Positions 22,284 through 29,676 of a stretch of DNA of 64,000 bases are shown piece by piece. The stretch's first letter is position 1, and every line of letters begins with the position of its first letter. The position numbers and the translations under genes were made by a program. This DNA comes from a virus: positions 48,425 through 112,424 of IMG/VR virus record IMGVR_UViG_3300042691_027855; one strand, 5' to 3'. The notes under the pieces are model-generated. The model saw only the letters and a list, made by a program, of their open reading frames with translations, searched no databases and was not told the DNA's origin.

Positions 22284-23176
22284 CAGTCGTTACCATATTT
22301 GTCTTTGATGAATTGCTCTTGAGTTTTGATTCTTTCGTCGTACATTTTCAGAACTCTGCCGATCATTTCTTCACCCGAACGGCTTCCAAACTGCTTCTTG
22401 TAGTCTTCGGCTTCTTTCTTAAGGTCGGCGAGACCGTCGATAGCCATGTTACGAGGGGAGGTTCCAATCAACTGACCACCTGGCCGCCTCACATCTTCTT
22501 CAGCTCGCCTCTTCGGCATTTCTTTCACAAGGCTTCGAACTGTATCGGTGCTTCCTCCGCCTAGTTTCTTACGTGTGTCGCCAACCAAAGCAATAAAGTC
22601 GGTGTCTTTCGGGACGCCACGGCGAATCATCTCCTCGATACGTTTCTTGTCCGACTTGAATTTTGAGTCAGACATGACTTCAGCAGCAATCTTCTCGCTC
22701 TTGGTCATTTTTGGTTTGCCTACTGTGTGACTCTTCCCTGAGCTGTCCAGGATCTTCTCGCCTTCCGGAAGTAGGTCGGCTAGCTGGTTAATGGCACTCT
22801 TCTCCTCTGCGCTGACTTCAGTCCCTTTGCGACACTTTCCTCCTGTGCCGTAACGGGAGCCGTTAGGACGCTCACATGTTGTGAAGTCGTAGGTGCCATC
22901 GAGCATCGCGGAAACTTCTTGAGCCACGTCTTCAGAGTAGCCCATTGATACCAGGCGCTCGGCATGATTGGAGGACTTACCTTTCGACTTCCCTGCCATT
23001 GAGAGGGCGATTGCAATTGCTTGGTCTTGCGATTTCACCACCTTGCCCTCCTTTCCGCCTTTACCTCGGCCACTGTGCAACGGTTTCGGGTCGTGATGTT
23101 TCCACCGGTGCATCACCTGCCCCACCTCATCTTTGTGGGCTGACATAGGATGACCTTTGGGCAATTCTTCTGACAT
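22283..23176 (-). CDS. Multidomain basic protein with shared element, 297 aa
   Basis: Residues 1-65 resemble the DUF6496 module (VGQVMHRWKHH, Gly/Lys-rich stretch, SQDQAIAIALSMAGKS). Then comes the shared element (SMGYSEDVAQEVSAMLDG, about residues 90-107), the Cys motif YDFTTCERPNGSRYGTGGKC plus RKGTE, and a long Lys/Glu helical C-terminal region. The TGA overlaps the next ATG. A GGGTAAAA block is 23 nt upstream, so likely a late structural or packaged protein. Confidence 0.65.
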   Translation of the reverse strand: MSEELPKGHPMSAHKDEVGQVMHRWKHHDPKPLHSGRGKGGKEGKVVKSQDQAIAIALSMAGKSKGKSSNHAERLVSMGYSEDVAQEVSAMLDGTYDFTTCERPNGSRYGTGGKCRKGTEVSAEEKSAINQLADLLPEGEKILDSSGKSHTVGKPKMTKSEKIAAEVMSDSKFKSDKKRIEEMIRRGVPKDTDFIALVGDTRKKLGGGSTDTVRSLVKEMPKRRAEEDVRRPGGQLIGTSPRNMAIDGLADLKKEAEDYKKQFGSRSGEEMIGRVLKMYDERIKTQEQFIKDKYGND

Positions 23177-23178
23177 GG

Positions 23179-23397
23179 CTATTGATCTAGATCACCTATT
23201 TTACCCTCAATTTGCTGCACATAGTCTCGCAACTGAGTTACCTGGTGTGCTAATTTCGCCATGATTGAAAGCGCCTCGGTCAGAAACTCCTCAATTTCCT
23301 CTCGAGAGAGTTCGTGTAGCCTTCGTCTGATCGAAAGCACACGAAACTCCGTCTCAAGGGGAAACGGCTTAACCTCAAAGTTCTTCTCGGAGTCCAT
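23179..23397 (-). CDS. NblA-like small helical protein, 72 aa
   Basis: Residues about 14-55 read LETEFRVLSIRRRLHELSREEIEEFL plus a second helix, closely matching the NblA layout: LEQQF-like first helix, LSREExxEFL hinge, then an MAK-type second helix. NblA triggers phycobilisome breakdown and is carried by several cyanophages (family knowledge). This protein is slightly longer than the usual ~60 aa. The ATG at 23395-23397 lies within the end of the sigma-factor gene. LSREE motifs also occur elsewhere, so the call needs a profile test. Confidence 0.55.
   Translation of the reverse strand: MDSEKNFEVKPFPLETEFRVLSIRRRLHELSREEIEEFLTEALSIMAKLAHQVTQLRDYVQQIEGKIGDLDQ
23199..23206 (-). promoter_or_regulatory. 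GGGTAAAA block before 297-aa gene
   Basis: 23 nt upstream of the ATG at 23176, just inside the NblA-like gene end. Confidence 0.55.
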
Positions 23398-24052
23398 GTG
23401 CAATCGCCTGGAGTTCAAAGAATTTTTCTGCGGCGTACTCTTTCTCCTCGTCACTCATGGGCTCACCCTCGACGTACTTTAGCAGCATCACCATCTCAGC
23501 GTCCGTCAAAGCGCGGATCTCGTGAATGAGGTTTGGGCTTAACAACGTTGCTTTGTGCTCTTCAAAGTTGTAGACGAACTCGGGAGTGCTCCAGTCCTCG
23601 GGCGAGCTATCGTAAGACACGTGGTAATTGTTCTCGGACATCTCGCAGTTGAGAACTCTGCTCTCGTCAAGGCCCAAAATCTCGGCAATTTCCTTGTAGG
23701 TCTTGCCCTCTTTCACGAGGTCGGACACTTTGTTCCGATAATTGGCAATCCAGCGCGGTGTCCGTACCATGCGAGAGTAATCTCGAAGGGCGTGTTGAAT
23801 GTAACCCCTCGCAGTGTTCCATGCGTAAGTGCTATACTTAACATCCATATCGGAGCGGTAACGGGTTGCGGCAACGCACAACGCGAATTTTGCCACCGAC
23901 TCAAGATCTTCCCGCGTAAGTGAACCCGTGTGACCCCCCGTTAAACACTTTGCGCCGTAGGCGAGTCTGCCTGCGATCCAAGTGTGTTCCGACACAAGTT
24001 TCTGCTGCTCGGGCGTCAGTCTTGGGTATTTTTTGTTGCGACGACGTGTCAT
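23375..24052 (-). CDS. Sigma-70-family factor A, 225 aa
   Basis: Region 2-like segment at residues about 55-110 (LESVAKFALCVAATRYRSDM, then KYSTYAWNTARGYIQHALRD), which is the core-binding and -10 recognition helix pattern. This is followed by a helix-turn-helix of region 3/4 type (GKTYKEIAEILGLDESRV). The ATG at 24050-24052 is 1 nt past the nrdA stop. It could be a middle or late sigma of gp55 type. The basic N-terminus (TRRRNKKYPR) fits DNA binding. Confidence 0.75.
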   Translation of the reverse strand: MTRRRNKKYPRLTPEQQKLVSEHTWIAGRLAYGAKCLTGGHTGSLTREDLESVAKFALCVAATRYRSDMDVKYSTYAWNTARGYIQHALRDYSRMVRTPRWIANYRNKVSDLVKEGKTYKEIAEILGLDESRVLNCEMSENNYHVSYDSSPEDWSTPEFVYNFEEHKATLLSPNLIHEIRALTDAEMVMLLKYVEGEPMSDEEKEYAAEKFFELQAIAHGLREEL

Positions 24053-24053
24053 C

Positions 24054-25982
24054 TTAGGCTTCGCAGGAAGTGCATTCAGCATAGTTTGTTGTCCCAGTTT
24101 CTTGAGGAATTTCGGCTTTTTCGGTGTGAGCCATGAAGTCAGTATAGCCGCCAATGTGCTTCTTGTATAGCCAAAGCTGGGGAACTGTCTGCCATTCAGG
24201 GTTCCAATATCCTCTATCTTGAGCCTCTTGTTTTGAGATTTCCTCGAAAATAATGTTTCTCTTCTGAAGTTCGTCTTTCAGTTTGACGCACCACGGGCAA
24301 CCTTCTTTTGTAACCACCAGCGCTGGCACCACCTTTTTATTCGTTAGCAAAGAACTTGACTTTAGGTAGTACAGGGATTTCAGTCCCATTTTCCAGGCAG
24401 AAAGGTGAAGGCGAGTGATATATGCGGCGTCAGATTCCGGGTCTACAAACAGATTCAAACTTTGCCCTTGGCAGATAAACGGTTGACGATCAGCTGCTTG
24501 CTTCACCAGTTCAAACTGGTCAATTTCTCGAGCTGTTTTGAAGATTTCTTTCTCCTCGTCACTCAGAACGGTAAGGTCCTGAACACTCCCCTTTGCTGTC
24601 AGAATCTGCTCCCAAATCCCTTCGCTGACTCCGCGTTCACAAAGAAGCTTTTCTAGAACAGGGTTCTTTCGAACGTAAGTTCCTTTGGCTTGTTTCGCAA
24701 CAAAATAGTTTGAATCGATTGGCTCAATACCTTGGCTAAACGCTCCACTAATAACACTATTGGTCCGAGTAGGAGCAACAGCAATAAGATGAGTATGGCG
24801 TCTACCGGACCCCACGCACCATTCGGGCTCCCCAAACTTCTGTGCCAGTTCTCGTGAGGCAACTTCAGCTCGCTCTCGAATCCACTTATGCGTTTCGATG
24901 TTGAGTTCACGAGCGCCAGGCGAGCTGAAAGGTAATCCACGTTTCTGGTACAGTGTGTGAAGGCCCATTGTGCCAAGACCTAGTGCCCGGCTTTTCTCAG
25001 CGAAGCGAACGGAGCGACCGAGTCCAACTTTGTCTTTTGCCTTGCGAATGAATTCCGAAACGACTGCATCGAGGAGATGAATCGCGAGTTCGGGGACCGT
25101 ACGTCCAGTAGTAGGAGATTTCCAATCACTAAACTCGTCGTACCGACTAAGATTGAGGCTGCTGAGGACGCAGACGAACGAATGATACTCATCGGTGTGA
25201 AGGAAGATTTCTGAGCAAAGATTTGAGGTTTTCACGGAGAGGCCACGCTCAGTGTAGCACTCCGGGTTTTGCCGATTAGCGTTGTCAATGAAAACCAAGT
25301 AGGGAGAACCAGAGATCAGTCTTGTTTTCAGAACTTCTCCGAAGAGTTCTTGTTTCTCATTGTCACCGGCGATCATCGATTCAACCCACTCATCCGTGAT
25401 TGTTAAGGCCACGTTTGAGTCGATAAACTTTCGAGGATCTCCCTTCGTGTGATCCTTAGATCGAAGCAGTTCGGGAACGTCGGGGTGATCAATCGGGAGG
25501 TAGATTGCGAATGATCCTCGACGAACTCCGCCCTGCGATACAACTCGAGCGCAGAGGTCGTACTGCTGACACCAAGGAACCACACCCGTTGACCTTCCTC
25601 CCCCGCTGATGGGGGCACCCGCAGGACGAACATCGCCCATGTAGACACCGACACCACCCCCGTTCTTGGATAGTTGGGCAACCTCTTTCAAATGGCTGTA
25701 AATTGAGGAGACTGAGTCACTCAGGTGTACTGAATAGCACGAGATGGGTAACGCCCTCGTTGTACCGAAGTTTGCAGCGACCGGTGAGGCCAACCCTAGC
25801 CATCCATTCCACAAACAAGTAAACAAATCCTCCTCCAGGGAGGGGTCCACGTTTATGCTTGCTGCTGCTTTAGCTACCCTCTCAAACATTCGCCTAGGGG
25901 TTTCCCCTGGCAACAGGTACCCAGAAGACAAGGTGTGCGTCCCTTCCTCAGAGAGCCAATCCGGGGCAATTAAATCAATCAT
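24054..25982 (-). CDS. nrdA: Ribonucleotide reductase alpha subunit with internal glutaredoxin
   Basis: Class I catalytic subunit, 642 aa. Active-site signatures: substrate-side Cys in LPISCYS, NLCSEI (N-x-C-x-E with the thiyl Cys), CVLSSLNL with the partner Cys, and the LYYLK tyrosine pair for radical transfer. After about residue 545 a complete glutaredoxin is inserted (TKEGCPWCVKL, then QTVPQLW with the cis-Pro, then GGYTDF). It ends in the mobile tail CTSCEA, the Cys pair that shuttles electrons. The alpha body is short, lacking an N-terminal ATP-cone. The enzyme makes dNDPs for phage DNA; the fused domain should recharge the tail in cis. Confidence 0.92.
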   Translation of the reverse strand: MIDLIAPDWLSEEGTHTLSSGYLLPGETPRRMFERVAKAAASINVDPSLEEDLFTCLWNGWLGLASPVAANFGTTRALPISCYSVHLSDSVSSIYSHLKEVAQLSKNGGGVGVYMGDVRPAGAPISGGGRSTGVVPWCQQYDLCARVVSQGGVRRGSFAIYLPIDHPDVPELLRSKDHTKGDPRKFIDSNVALTITDEWVESMIAGDNEKQELFGEVLKTRLISGSPYLVFIDNANRQNPECYTERGLSVKTSNLCSEIFLHTDEYHSFVCVLSSLNLSRYDEFSDWKSPTTGRTVPELAIHLLDAVVSEFIRKAKDKVGLGRSVRFAEKSRALGLGTMGLHTLYQKRGLPFSSPGARELNIETHKWIRERAEVASRELAQKFGEPEWCVGSGRRHTHLIAVAPTRTNSVISGAFSQGIEPIDSNYFVAKQAKGTYVRKNPVLEKLLCERGVSEGIWEQILTAKGSVQDLTVLSDEEKEIFKTAREIDQFELVKQAADRQPFICQGQSLNLFVDPESDAAYITRLHLSAWKMGLKSLYYLKSSSLLTNKKVVPALVVTKEGCPWCVKLKDELQKRNIIFEEISKQEAQDRGYWNPEWQTVPQLWLYKKHIGGYTDFMAHTEKAEIPQETGTTNYAECTSCEA

Positions 25983-26006
25983 TGAGTTTTTCGCGGTGTT
26001 TGTGTT

Positions 26007-26987
26007 TCACACAAGAGTGAGATCCAAGGTTCGTAAATTCACTCCACTAAAGTCTTGAGTGGGCTTGGAAACATAGTTGCTTCCATCTTTGGCTTGGGCG
26101 AAGAAGTCGGTACTTGTTGCTCCCGCCATAATAGGGTGGAACCACGATTTAATGCGGTCTGCCGCATCGTTGTCGACGTGAAATAAAGGAACGGAAGCCC
26201 CGAGTTCCGTCAACCTCTCGTTAGCTCTCCAACGAAGGTATTGTTTTGCGTCGTGCAGGGTGATCGTGCCTAGAGTGCGACCTTTGAATATTTGGTCTAG
26301 GAAGGCTTCTTCATTTCTCAACACGGCTTTAAATCCCTGCGAGATCATTCCGGCTTCGTCAGGTGTAAGCGGATCCTCCTTAACTAGCTGCCGGAAGAGT
26401 TCGATTCCCGTGTTGGAGTGCTGCTGCTCGTCAAGAGCCGACCAAGAAATAATTTGAGCGATTCCCTTGAAACGCCCAGTAAGGTTAAGGGATAGCAGAA
26501 CAGCAAAAGAACTGAATAGAGAAACACCCTCCCCAGCACCGCTGAACACAGCAAGAGACTCTTTAACTCCTCGACTTTCGAGGAAGTAGCCGATCTTTTG
26601 TTGGGCGATTGGGTCACCCAGGAATGCTTCAAATTCATCTAGTCCCAGTGTGTCGGAGAGAAGGTTGTAAGCCTCGGCGTGAACAATCTCAGAGAGGGAG
26701 AAAGCACGGGCAACCGCAACGATTTCGTGTTTCGGGAACCAGTTCGGAATGTTCGCCCAGTAGTCACTCACATGGGTTTCAAGTTGAGTGAAACCTCTCA
26801 GAATTCCGCCAATGATTTCTTTCTCGTCTTGTGACGCATTTTGCCAATCACGAATGTCGCTCTCGAGGGAAACCTCCTGAGGGCGCCATTGAGACGATTG
26901 AGCCTTGTGGTAGGCTTCGAAAAACTCAGGGAATTCAAATTTCCCGTTCACTTTGTAGGGTTGCCGGTACTCGCGGATACTTGTCAT
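26007..26987 (-). CDS. nrdB: Ribonucleotide reductase beta subunit
   Basis: 326-aa radical-generating partner of NrdA. Di-iron ligands are visible: EIVHAEAY gives E-x-x-H plus the radical Tyr four residues after His; GEGVSLF gives the third Glu; DEQQH gives the second E-x-x-H. The first carboxylate appears as Glu (QLETHV) rather than the Asp of E. coli, seen in some subclasses. It ends 24 nt before nrdA. Its start lies within the upstream gene, so the three are cotranscribed from 27576-27604. Confidence 0.95.
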   Translation of the reverse strand: MTSIREYRQPYKVNGKFEFPEFFEAYHKAQSSQWRPQEVSLESDIRDWQNASQDEKEIIGGILRGFTQLETHVSDYWANIPNWFPKHEIVAVARAFSLSEIVHAEAYNLLSDTLGLDEFEAFLGDPIAQQKIGYFLESRGVKESLAVFSGAGEGVSLFSSFAVLLSLNLTGRFKGIAQIISWSALDEQQHSNTGIELFRQLVKEDPLTPDEAGMISQGFKAVLRNEEAFLDQIFKGRTLGTITLHDAKQYLRWRANERLTELGASVPLFHVDNDAADRIKSWFHPIMAGATSTDFFAQAKDGSNYVSKPTQDFSGVNLRTLDLTLV

Positions 26988-27552
26988 TCTTACGTTTCAG
27001 GCGTTTTTCTTCTCGCTCGGCGAGATACTGTTTTCGGACGGGTTCGTGTTTGGTCTCGTCCCACCAATCTGGTTTCTCGCTGTAGCGCCACTCGGCGTAG
27101 CCTTTGTAGCCGTTGATGTAGTTGCGGTACGCAGTTACAGGGTCACCCGGAATCTTGAACTCATCGGGCATAGCTTGAACGAACTCGGTGTGGTCCCGGG
27201 AGTAATCTTTGTTGTGATTGGTGTACACCAGAGTTCTGATTTGGTTTAGTCCGTGTAGAGTTCCGTGGTATTTGTCATAACGCTGCCAATACTCGTCGGC
27301 CATGCCAAAAGCATGTTCAAGCAACCAATGAACGTTCGCGGGACTTTCGTAGAGCCATTTTGCACAAGGATGATGAGCAAATCCTTTGGTGCCATAATTG
27401 GTCCCGTCTGGTTTCTGGATGTAAACGTTATGCGTGTTAAATGCCCACGGAGTCAGCAGTTGCAAACTTTCCGTTGGCATTTTACACACTAGCTTATCAG
27501 GAAGGTCTCTGGCAGCACGGCAAGGATCGTTGTTTACAGCGAAAATGTTCAC
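26935..27552 (-). CDS. Pyr_excise-like putative DNA glycosylase, 205 aa
   Basis: Begins MNIFAVNNDPCRAARDLPDK and continues VKMPTESLQLL-like, the opening pattern of phage proteins related to pyrimidine-dimer DNA glycosylases (PF03013 type): a short hydrophobic start, a Pro, then a K-x-x-x-E-x-x-Q-L helix. A KPDGTNYGTKG stretch in the middle resembles the RPDGSxYGTxGK motif elsewhere in this genome. The gene overlaps nrdB by 53 nt and is first in the nrd operon. A repair role under high light is plausible but unproven. Confidence 0.5.
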   Translation of the reverse strand: MNIFAVNNDPCRAARDLPDKLVCKMPTESLQLLTPWAFNTHNVYIQKPDGTNYGTKGFAHHPCAKWLYESPANVHWLLEHAFGMADEYWQRYDKYHGTLHGLNQIRTLVYTNHNKDYSRDHTEFVQAMPDEFKIPGDPVTAYRNYINGYKGYAEWRYSEKPDWWDETKHEPVRKQYLAEREEKRLKRKNDKYPRVPATLQSEREI

Positions 27553-27575
27553 AAGGGTTTGGAACAGGTGAGTTT

Positions 27576-27604
27576 AGTATAGGCTCGAAAACCGGGCGGT
27601 AAAC
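27576..27604 (-). promoter_or_regulatory. Promoter of the nrd operon
   Basis: GTTTAC, 17-nt spacer, TATACT, 24 nt upstream of the first start. Confidence 0.8.
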
Positions 27605-27605
27605 C

Positions 27606-27809
27606 TTAGCTTTCCATTTGTGCGTAGCGATACAGTCGCTCGGTTTCTTTCTGCCGCATCTCCAGGAATGCGTTCTGCATGCGCTCAAGTTCCTTTTGTT
27701 GTTTCTTCTGTTGTCTCTCCGCCATCGTGCCGATTATCATGAACAGGCTGAGATTGCCAAGGAGGGTTCCCACTGCCGAAGCCACGGTAAGACTGATAAT
27801 CAGAGACAT
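27606..27809 (-). CDS. Membrane-anchored coiled-coil protein, about 67 aa
   Basis: A hydrophobic segment is followed by a highly charged helix (AERQQKKQQKELERMQNAFL). The frame opens at GTG 27875, but that start overlaps the neighbouring gene heavily; I give the ATG at 27807-27809, which still overlaps by 125 nt. A GTG start would make an 89-aa protein with a longer membrane helix. Confidence 0.4.
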   Translation of the reverse strand: MSLIISLTVASAVGTLLGNLSLFMIIGTMAERQQKKQQKELERMQNAFLEMRQKETERLYRYAQMES

Positions 27810-27999
27810 AACGACCAAGAGAGAAATTGTTAACCATGCGAATATCCGAGTTCGGGAAGCACCAACATTCACCACCCTCGTTCAAAAAGACCATCCACAG
27901 AAGATCGTGCTCCTGTGAATAGTCGATAACAGCGTGAGCCCACCCTCTTCCTCTCGGAGTTTCCAGGGGCAACGGTGGGTTCAACTGCGTAAGGCTCAT
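27685..27999 (-). CDS. Phage protein with W/F-x-FPN-x-x-IR core, 104 aa
   Basis: Residues 8-60 form a compact beta domain (LPLETPRGRGWAHAVIDYSQ, later GECWCFPNSDIRMVNN) that I recognise as a recurrent unannotated cyanophage protein type. The Gly/Asn/His-rich tail beyond residue 65 overlaps another gene and may be poorly conserved. The ATG overlaps the upstream TGA (ATGA). Confidence 0.6.
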   Translation of the reverse strand: MSLTQLNPPLPLETPRGRGWAHAVIDYSQEHDLLWMVFLNEGGECWCFPNSDIRMVNNFSLGRYVSDYQSYRGFGSGNPPWQSQPVHDNRHDGGETTEETTKGT

Positions 28000-28139
28000 G
28001 AACCTTGGCCCCGATACCGGCGTTTTCTTCCTCGGTTCGGAGTTGCAGCAAGATTCGTATTGCGAGAACGGCCCTGCGCCGTTTTCTTTTCAACCCGAAC
28101 AACCACTTTCTGACCGGTCGGGGACTTCATTTTTGCCAT
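27996..28139 (-). CDS. Small basic protein, 47 aa
   Basis: Very basic (KVVVRVEKKTAQGRSRNTN, then NRGRKRRYRGQG), with no hydrophobic core, so a nucleic-acid-binding peptide is likely. Start ATG at 28137-28139 lies inside the end of the upstream gene; the stop forms ATGA with the next start. The other frame covering this region is not supported by coupling. Confidence 0.55.
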   Translation of the reverse strand: MAKMKSPTGQKVVVRVEKKTAQGRSRNTNLAATPNRGRKRRYRGQGS

Positions 28140-28341
28140 CTTGTTCTTGTATGTAGTTTAGTAAACAGGTTTCAAATTCGGCTTGAAACTCTTGCCTGAG
28201 CTCTTCTGTCTCGGAAAAGTAGGCCAACCAGAGTCCGCACTCGGAGCCTTCTGGAGCGGAAAGATCGAACCCTTCTTCAGTTTCTTCAACTGTGAGATCT
28301 TTGAGCGATTCGGGGGTTGGCCACCACATTTGTGTCACCAA
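28090..28341 (-). CDS. Acidic hypothetical protein, 83 aa
   Basis: Acidic soluble protein (many Glu), Trp-rich start and a helical EELRQEFQAEFETCLLNYIQ segment. It overlaps the hli stop by 7 nt and so belongs to the hli transcription unit. Family not recognised. Confidence 0.55.
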   Translation of the reverse strand: MVTQMWWPTPESLKDLTVEETEEGFDLSAPEGSECGLWLAYFSETEELRQEFQAEFETCLLNYIQEQDGKNEVPDRSESGCSG

Positions 28342-28532
28342 ATTCCGGGAATGATTTGGCCGGTTAGGGCATAGGCACCAAGAGCAGCGATGACACCAAG
28401 CATTGCGAGGCGTCCATTCAGTTTTTCTGCGCGTTCGTTGTGAGGAACGCCGTAAGGATGGTCAACCATGGTAATTGGAGGTTCTTTTGCGAAGATGTTT
28501 TGCTGTCCCAGCTCGTTGGAAGTGACTGTCAT
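28335..28532 (-). CDS. hli: High-light-inducible protein
   Basis: Single-helix chlorophyll-binding protein of the LHC/CAB superfamily, 65 aa. The signature ERAEKLNGRLAMLGVIAALG (residues 33-52) contains the ExxNGRxAM chlorophyll-binding motif, followed by a short hydrophobic end. Hli proteins dissipate excess light energy and protect photosystem assembly in the thylakoid; phage copies are common beside psbA. First gene after the promoter at 28557-28585. Confidence 0.95.
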   Translation of the reverse strand: MTVTSNELGQQNIFAKEPPITMVDHPYGVPHNERAEKLNGRLAMLGVIAALGAYALTGQIIPGIW

Positions 28533-28556
28533 TAGTTTAGCGCGTAGGACACCACC

Positions 28557-28585
28557 AGTATAGGGGGCTCGTTACAAAAGTAAAC
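28557..28585 (-). promoter_or_regulatory. hli promoter
   Basis: GTTTAC, 17-nt spacer, TATACT, about 25 nt before the ATG at 28532. Confidence 0.8.
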
Positions 28586-28586
28586 G

Positions 28587-28736
28587 TCAAGCCTCATCTT
28601 TGTTCTTCTGCTCTTTCTTTTCGAGTTTTCGCAGGCGACGGTGTTCCAGCCACTTATGAAAGAATGCCAGCTCACCGAATGAGAAAAGCTCGGGATTCTT
28701 GAGAGCTTCTTTAGCCAGTTTCTTTTTACTTGTCAT
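28587..28736 (-). CDS. Small charged helical protein, 49 aa
   Basis: ATG at 28734-28736 overlaps the speD stop as ATGA. Helix with a central aromatic patch (PELFSFGELAFFHKWLEH) between two Lys/Arg/Glu-rich ends. No family assigned. Confidence 0.6.
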   Translation of the reverse strand: MTSKKKLAKEALKNPELFSFGELAFFHKWLEHRRLRKLEKKEQKNKDEA

Positions 28737-29059
28737 CTGTTGATCTCCTGCATTGAAATTTCAATTGGTTGAAAGTAGTCAATCAAGACTTGCATTCCTT
28801 CTCGCGAATTCATGTCCCCGCAGGTGTATACGTCGATGGCGCAACACCCTCTCTCCGGGAAAGTGTGAATGCTGATGTGACTTTCTGCGAGAGCGTAAAC
28901 GATTGTTACGCCTTGAGGGAAAAACTGGTGAGAAAACCGGTTGAGAACGGTTGCGCCGCAAACTTCCACAGCTTTCTCAAAAGCCCGTTTGATTCCCTCA
29001 GAATCGTCAAGCAAGTTAAAAGCTATCCCGTAAAGGGATACAAGTACGTGATGTCCCAA
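28733..29059 (-). CDS. speD: S-adenosylmethionine decarboxylase
   Basis: Bacterial class 1 proenzyme, 108 aa. The self-cleavage site and active region are intact: LAESHISIHTFPERG, in which the Ser of ESHIS becomes the pyruvoyl group, then CAIDVYTCGD with the catalytic Cys. It makes decarboxylated SAM for spermidine synthesis and is a frequent cyanophage auxiliary gene. It is in a tight group with small genes at 28587-29424. Confidence 0.95.
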   Translation of the reverse strand: MGHHVLVSLYGIAFNLLDDSEGIKRAFEKAVEVCGATVLNRFSHQFFPQGVTIVYALAESHISIHTFPERGCCAIDVYTCGDMNSREGMQVLIDYFQPIEISMQEINR

Positions 29060-29073
29060 CCCTCATAAGCCTC

Positions 29074-29424
29074 CTACGAATCCGGAACTAGGATTTCTTT
29101 TGTTTTTTCACGAAGTTCGACAACAGTTGCTGAACCGATGTGGTGTCCCACGTACTTTCCCTGTTTCGTTAAATACACGTAAACAGGAAGGTCGATCGTG
29201 TAGTCGTTGTTAAGCGCATAGCGCTCAAGGCACTGGTACAAGCGGAGTTTCGTAAAGTCGTTGTCGTGGTTGATTACGTCATTCAGGTTAACTTCCTGAT
29301 AAGCAACTTCCGAAAAACCTTCGTACACTGCTCGATCATGTTTGCTCATGTGTTTGCAAACGTCGCAGTCCTCGTCGTAGACCTTCGTGACAATGAAAGT
29401 TTTACCCGTGGTTGAATTAGTCAT
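29074..29424 (-). CDS. Thioredoxin-fold protein, 116 aa
   Basis: YDEDCDVCKHMSKHD near residues 16-30 is a CxxC redox motif at the start of the first helix, and IDLPVYVYLTKQGK supplies the cis-Pro strand, so a thioredoxin-like fold is clear. The CDVC active site differs from classical CGPC. It could reduce RNR or other phage enzymes. Overlaps the next gene's stop by 8 nt. Confidence 0.75.
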   Translation of the reverse strand: MTNSTTGKTFIVTKVYDEDCDVCKHMSKHDRAVYEGFSEVAYQEVNLNDVINHDNDFTKLRLYQCLERYALNNDYTIDLPVYVYLTKQGKYVGHHIGSATVVELREKTKEILVPDS

Positions 29425-29548
29425 TTTTACTAACTAGTGAAGAAACGAACCACAAAAACGCAAACACACTCAGAAATGTGCTGTTCGTAATATACGCTGC
29501 AGACAAAGTAATCACACCACAAAGAGTATACAGTTGTTTGTTAGTCAC
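29417..29548 (-). CDS. Membrane microprotein, 43 aa
   Basis: GTG at 29546-29548 with a strong GGAGGAGG ribosome site. Two hydrophobic stretches (LYTLCGVITLSAAYI and FLSVFAFLWFVSSLV) suggest a hairpin of two membrane spans. It overlaps the upstream TGA. Holin-like size, but nothing else supports a lysis role. Confidence 0.6.
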   Translation of the reverse strand: MTNKQLYTLCGVITLSAAYITNSTFLSVFAFLWFVSSLVSKND

Positions 29549-29676
29549 TGATCCTCCTCCGGTGGTGGCAATCTTAGCAGAAAAGGCAATAAACGCACAA
29601 ATGCTACTTTTAGGCACAGTTCAATCGCTGCACCAAGGGCAATTAGTAGAGCGAAGGTGAGTAGAAAGTTAAGCAT
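29545..29676 (-). CDS. Membrane microprotein, 43 aa
   Basis: One long hydrophobic segment (FLLTFALLIALGAAIELCLK) followed by a Pro/Glu-rich tail PPPEEDQ. Paired with and coupled to the next 43-aa membrane gene. Function unknown. Confidence 0.55.
   Translation of the reverse strand: MLNFLLTFALLIALGAAIELCLKVAFVRLLPFLLRLPPPEEDQ

Noticed and set aside
27869-28102. 77-aa frame starting with an Arg/Lys-rich stretch
   Set aside because: The alternative 47-aa frame (27996-28139) is coupled by ATGA to the next gene and ends properly, so this one is its shadow.
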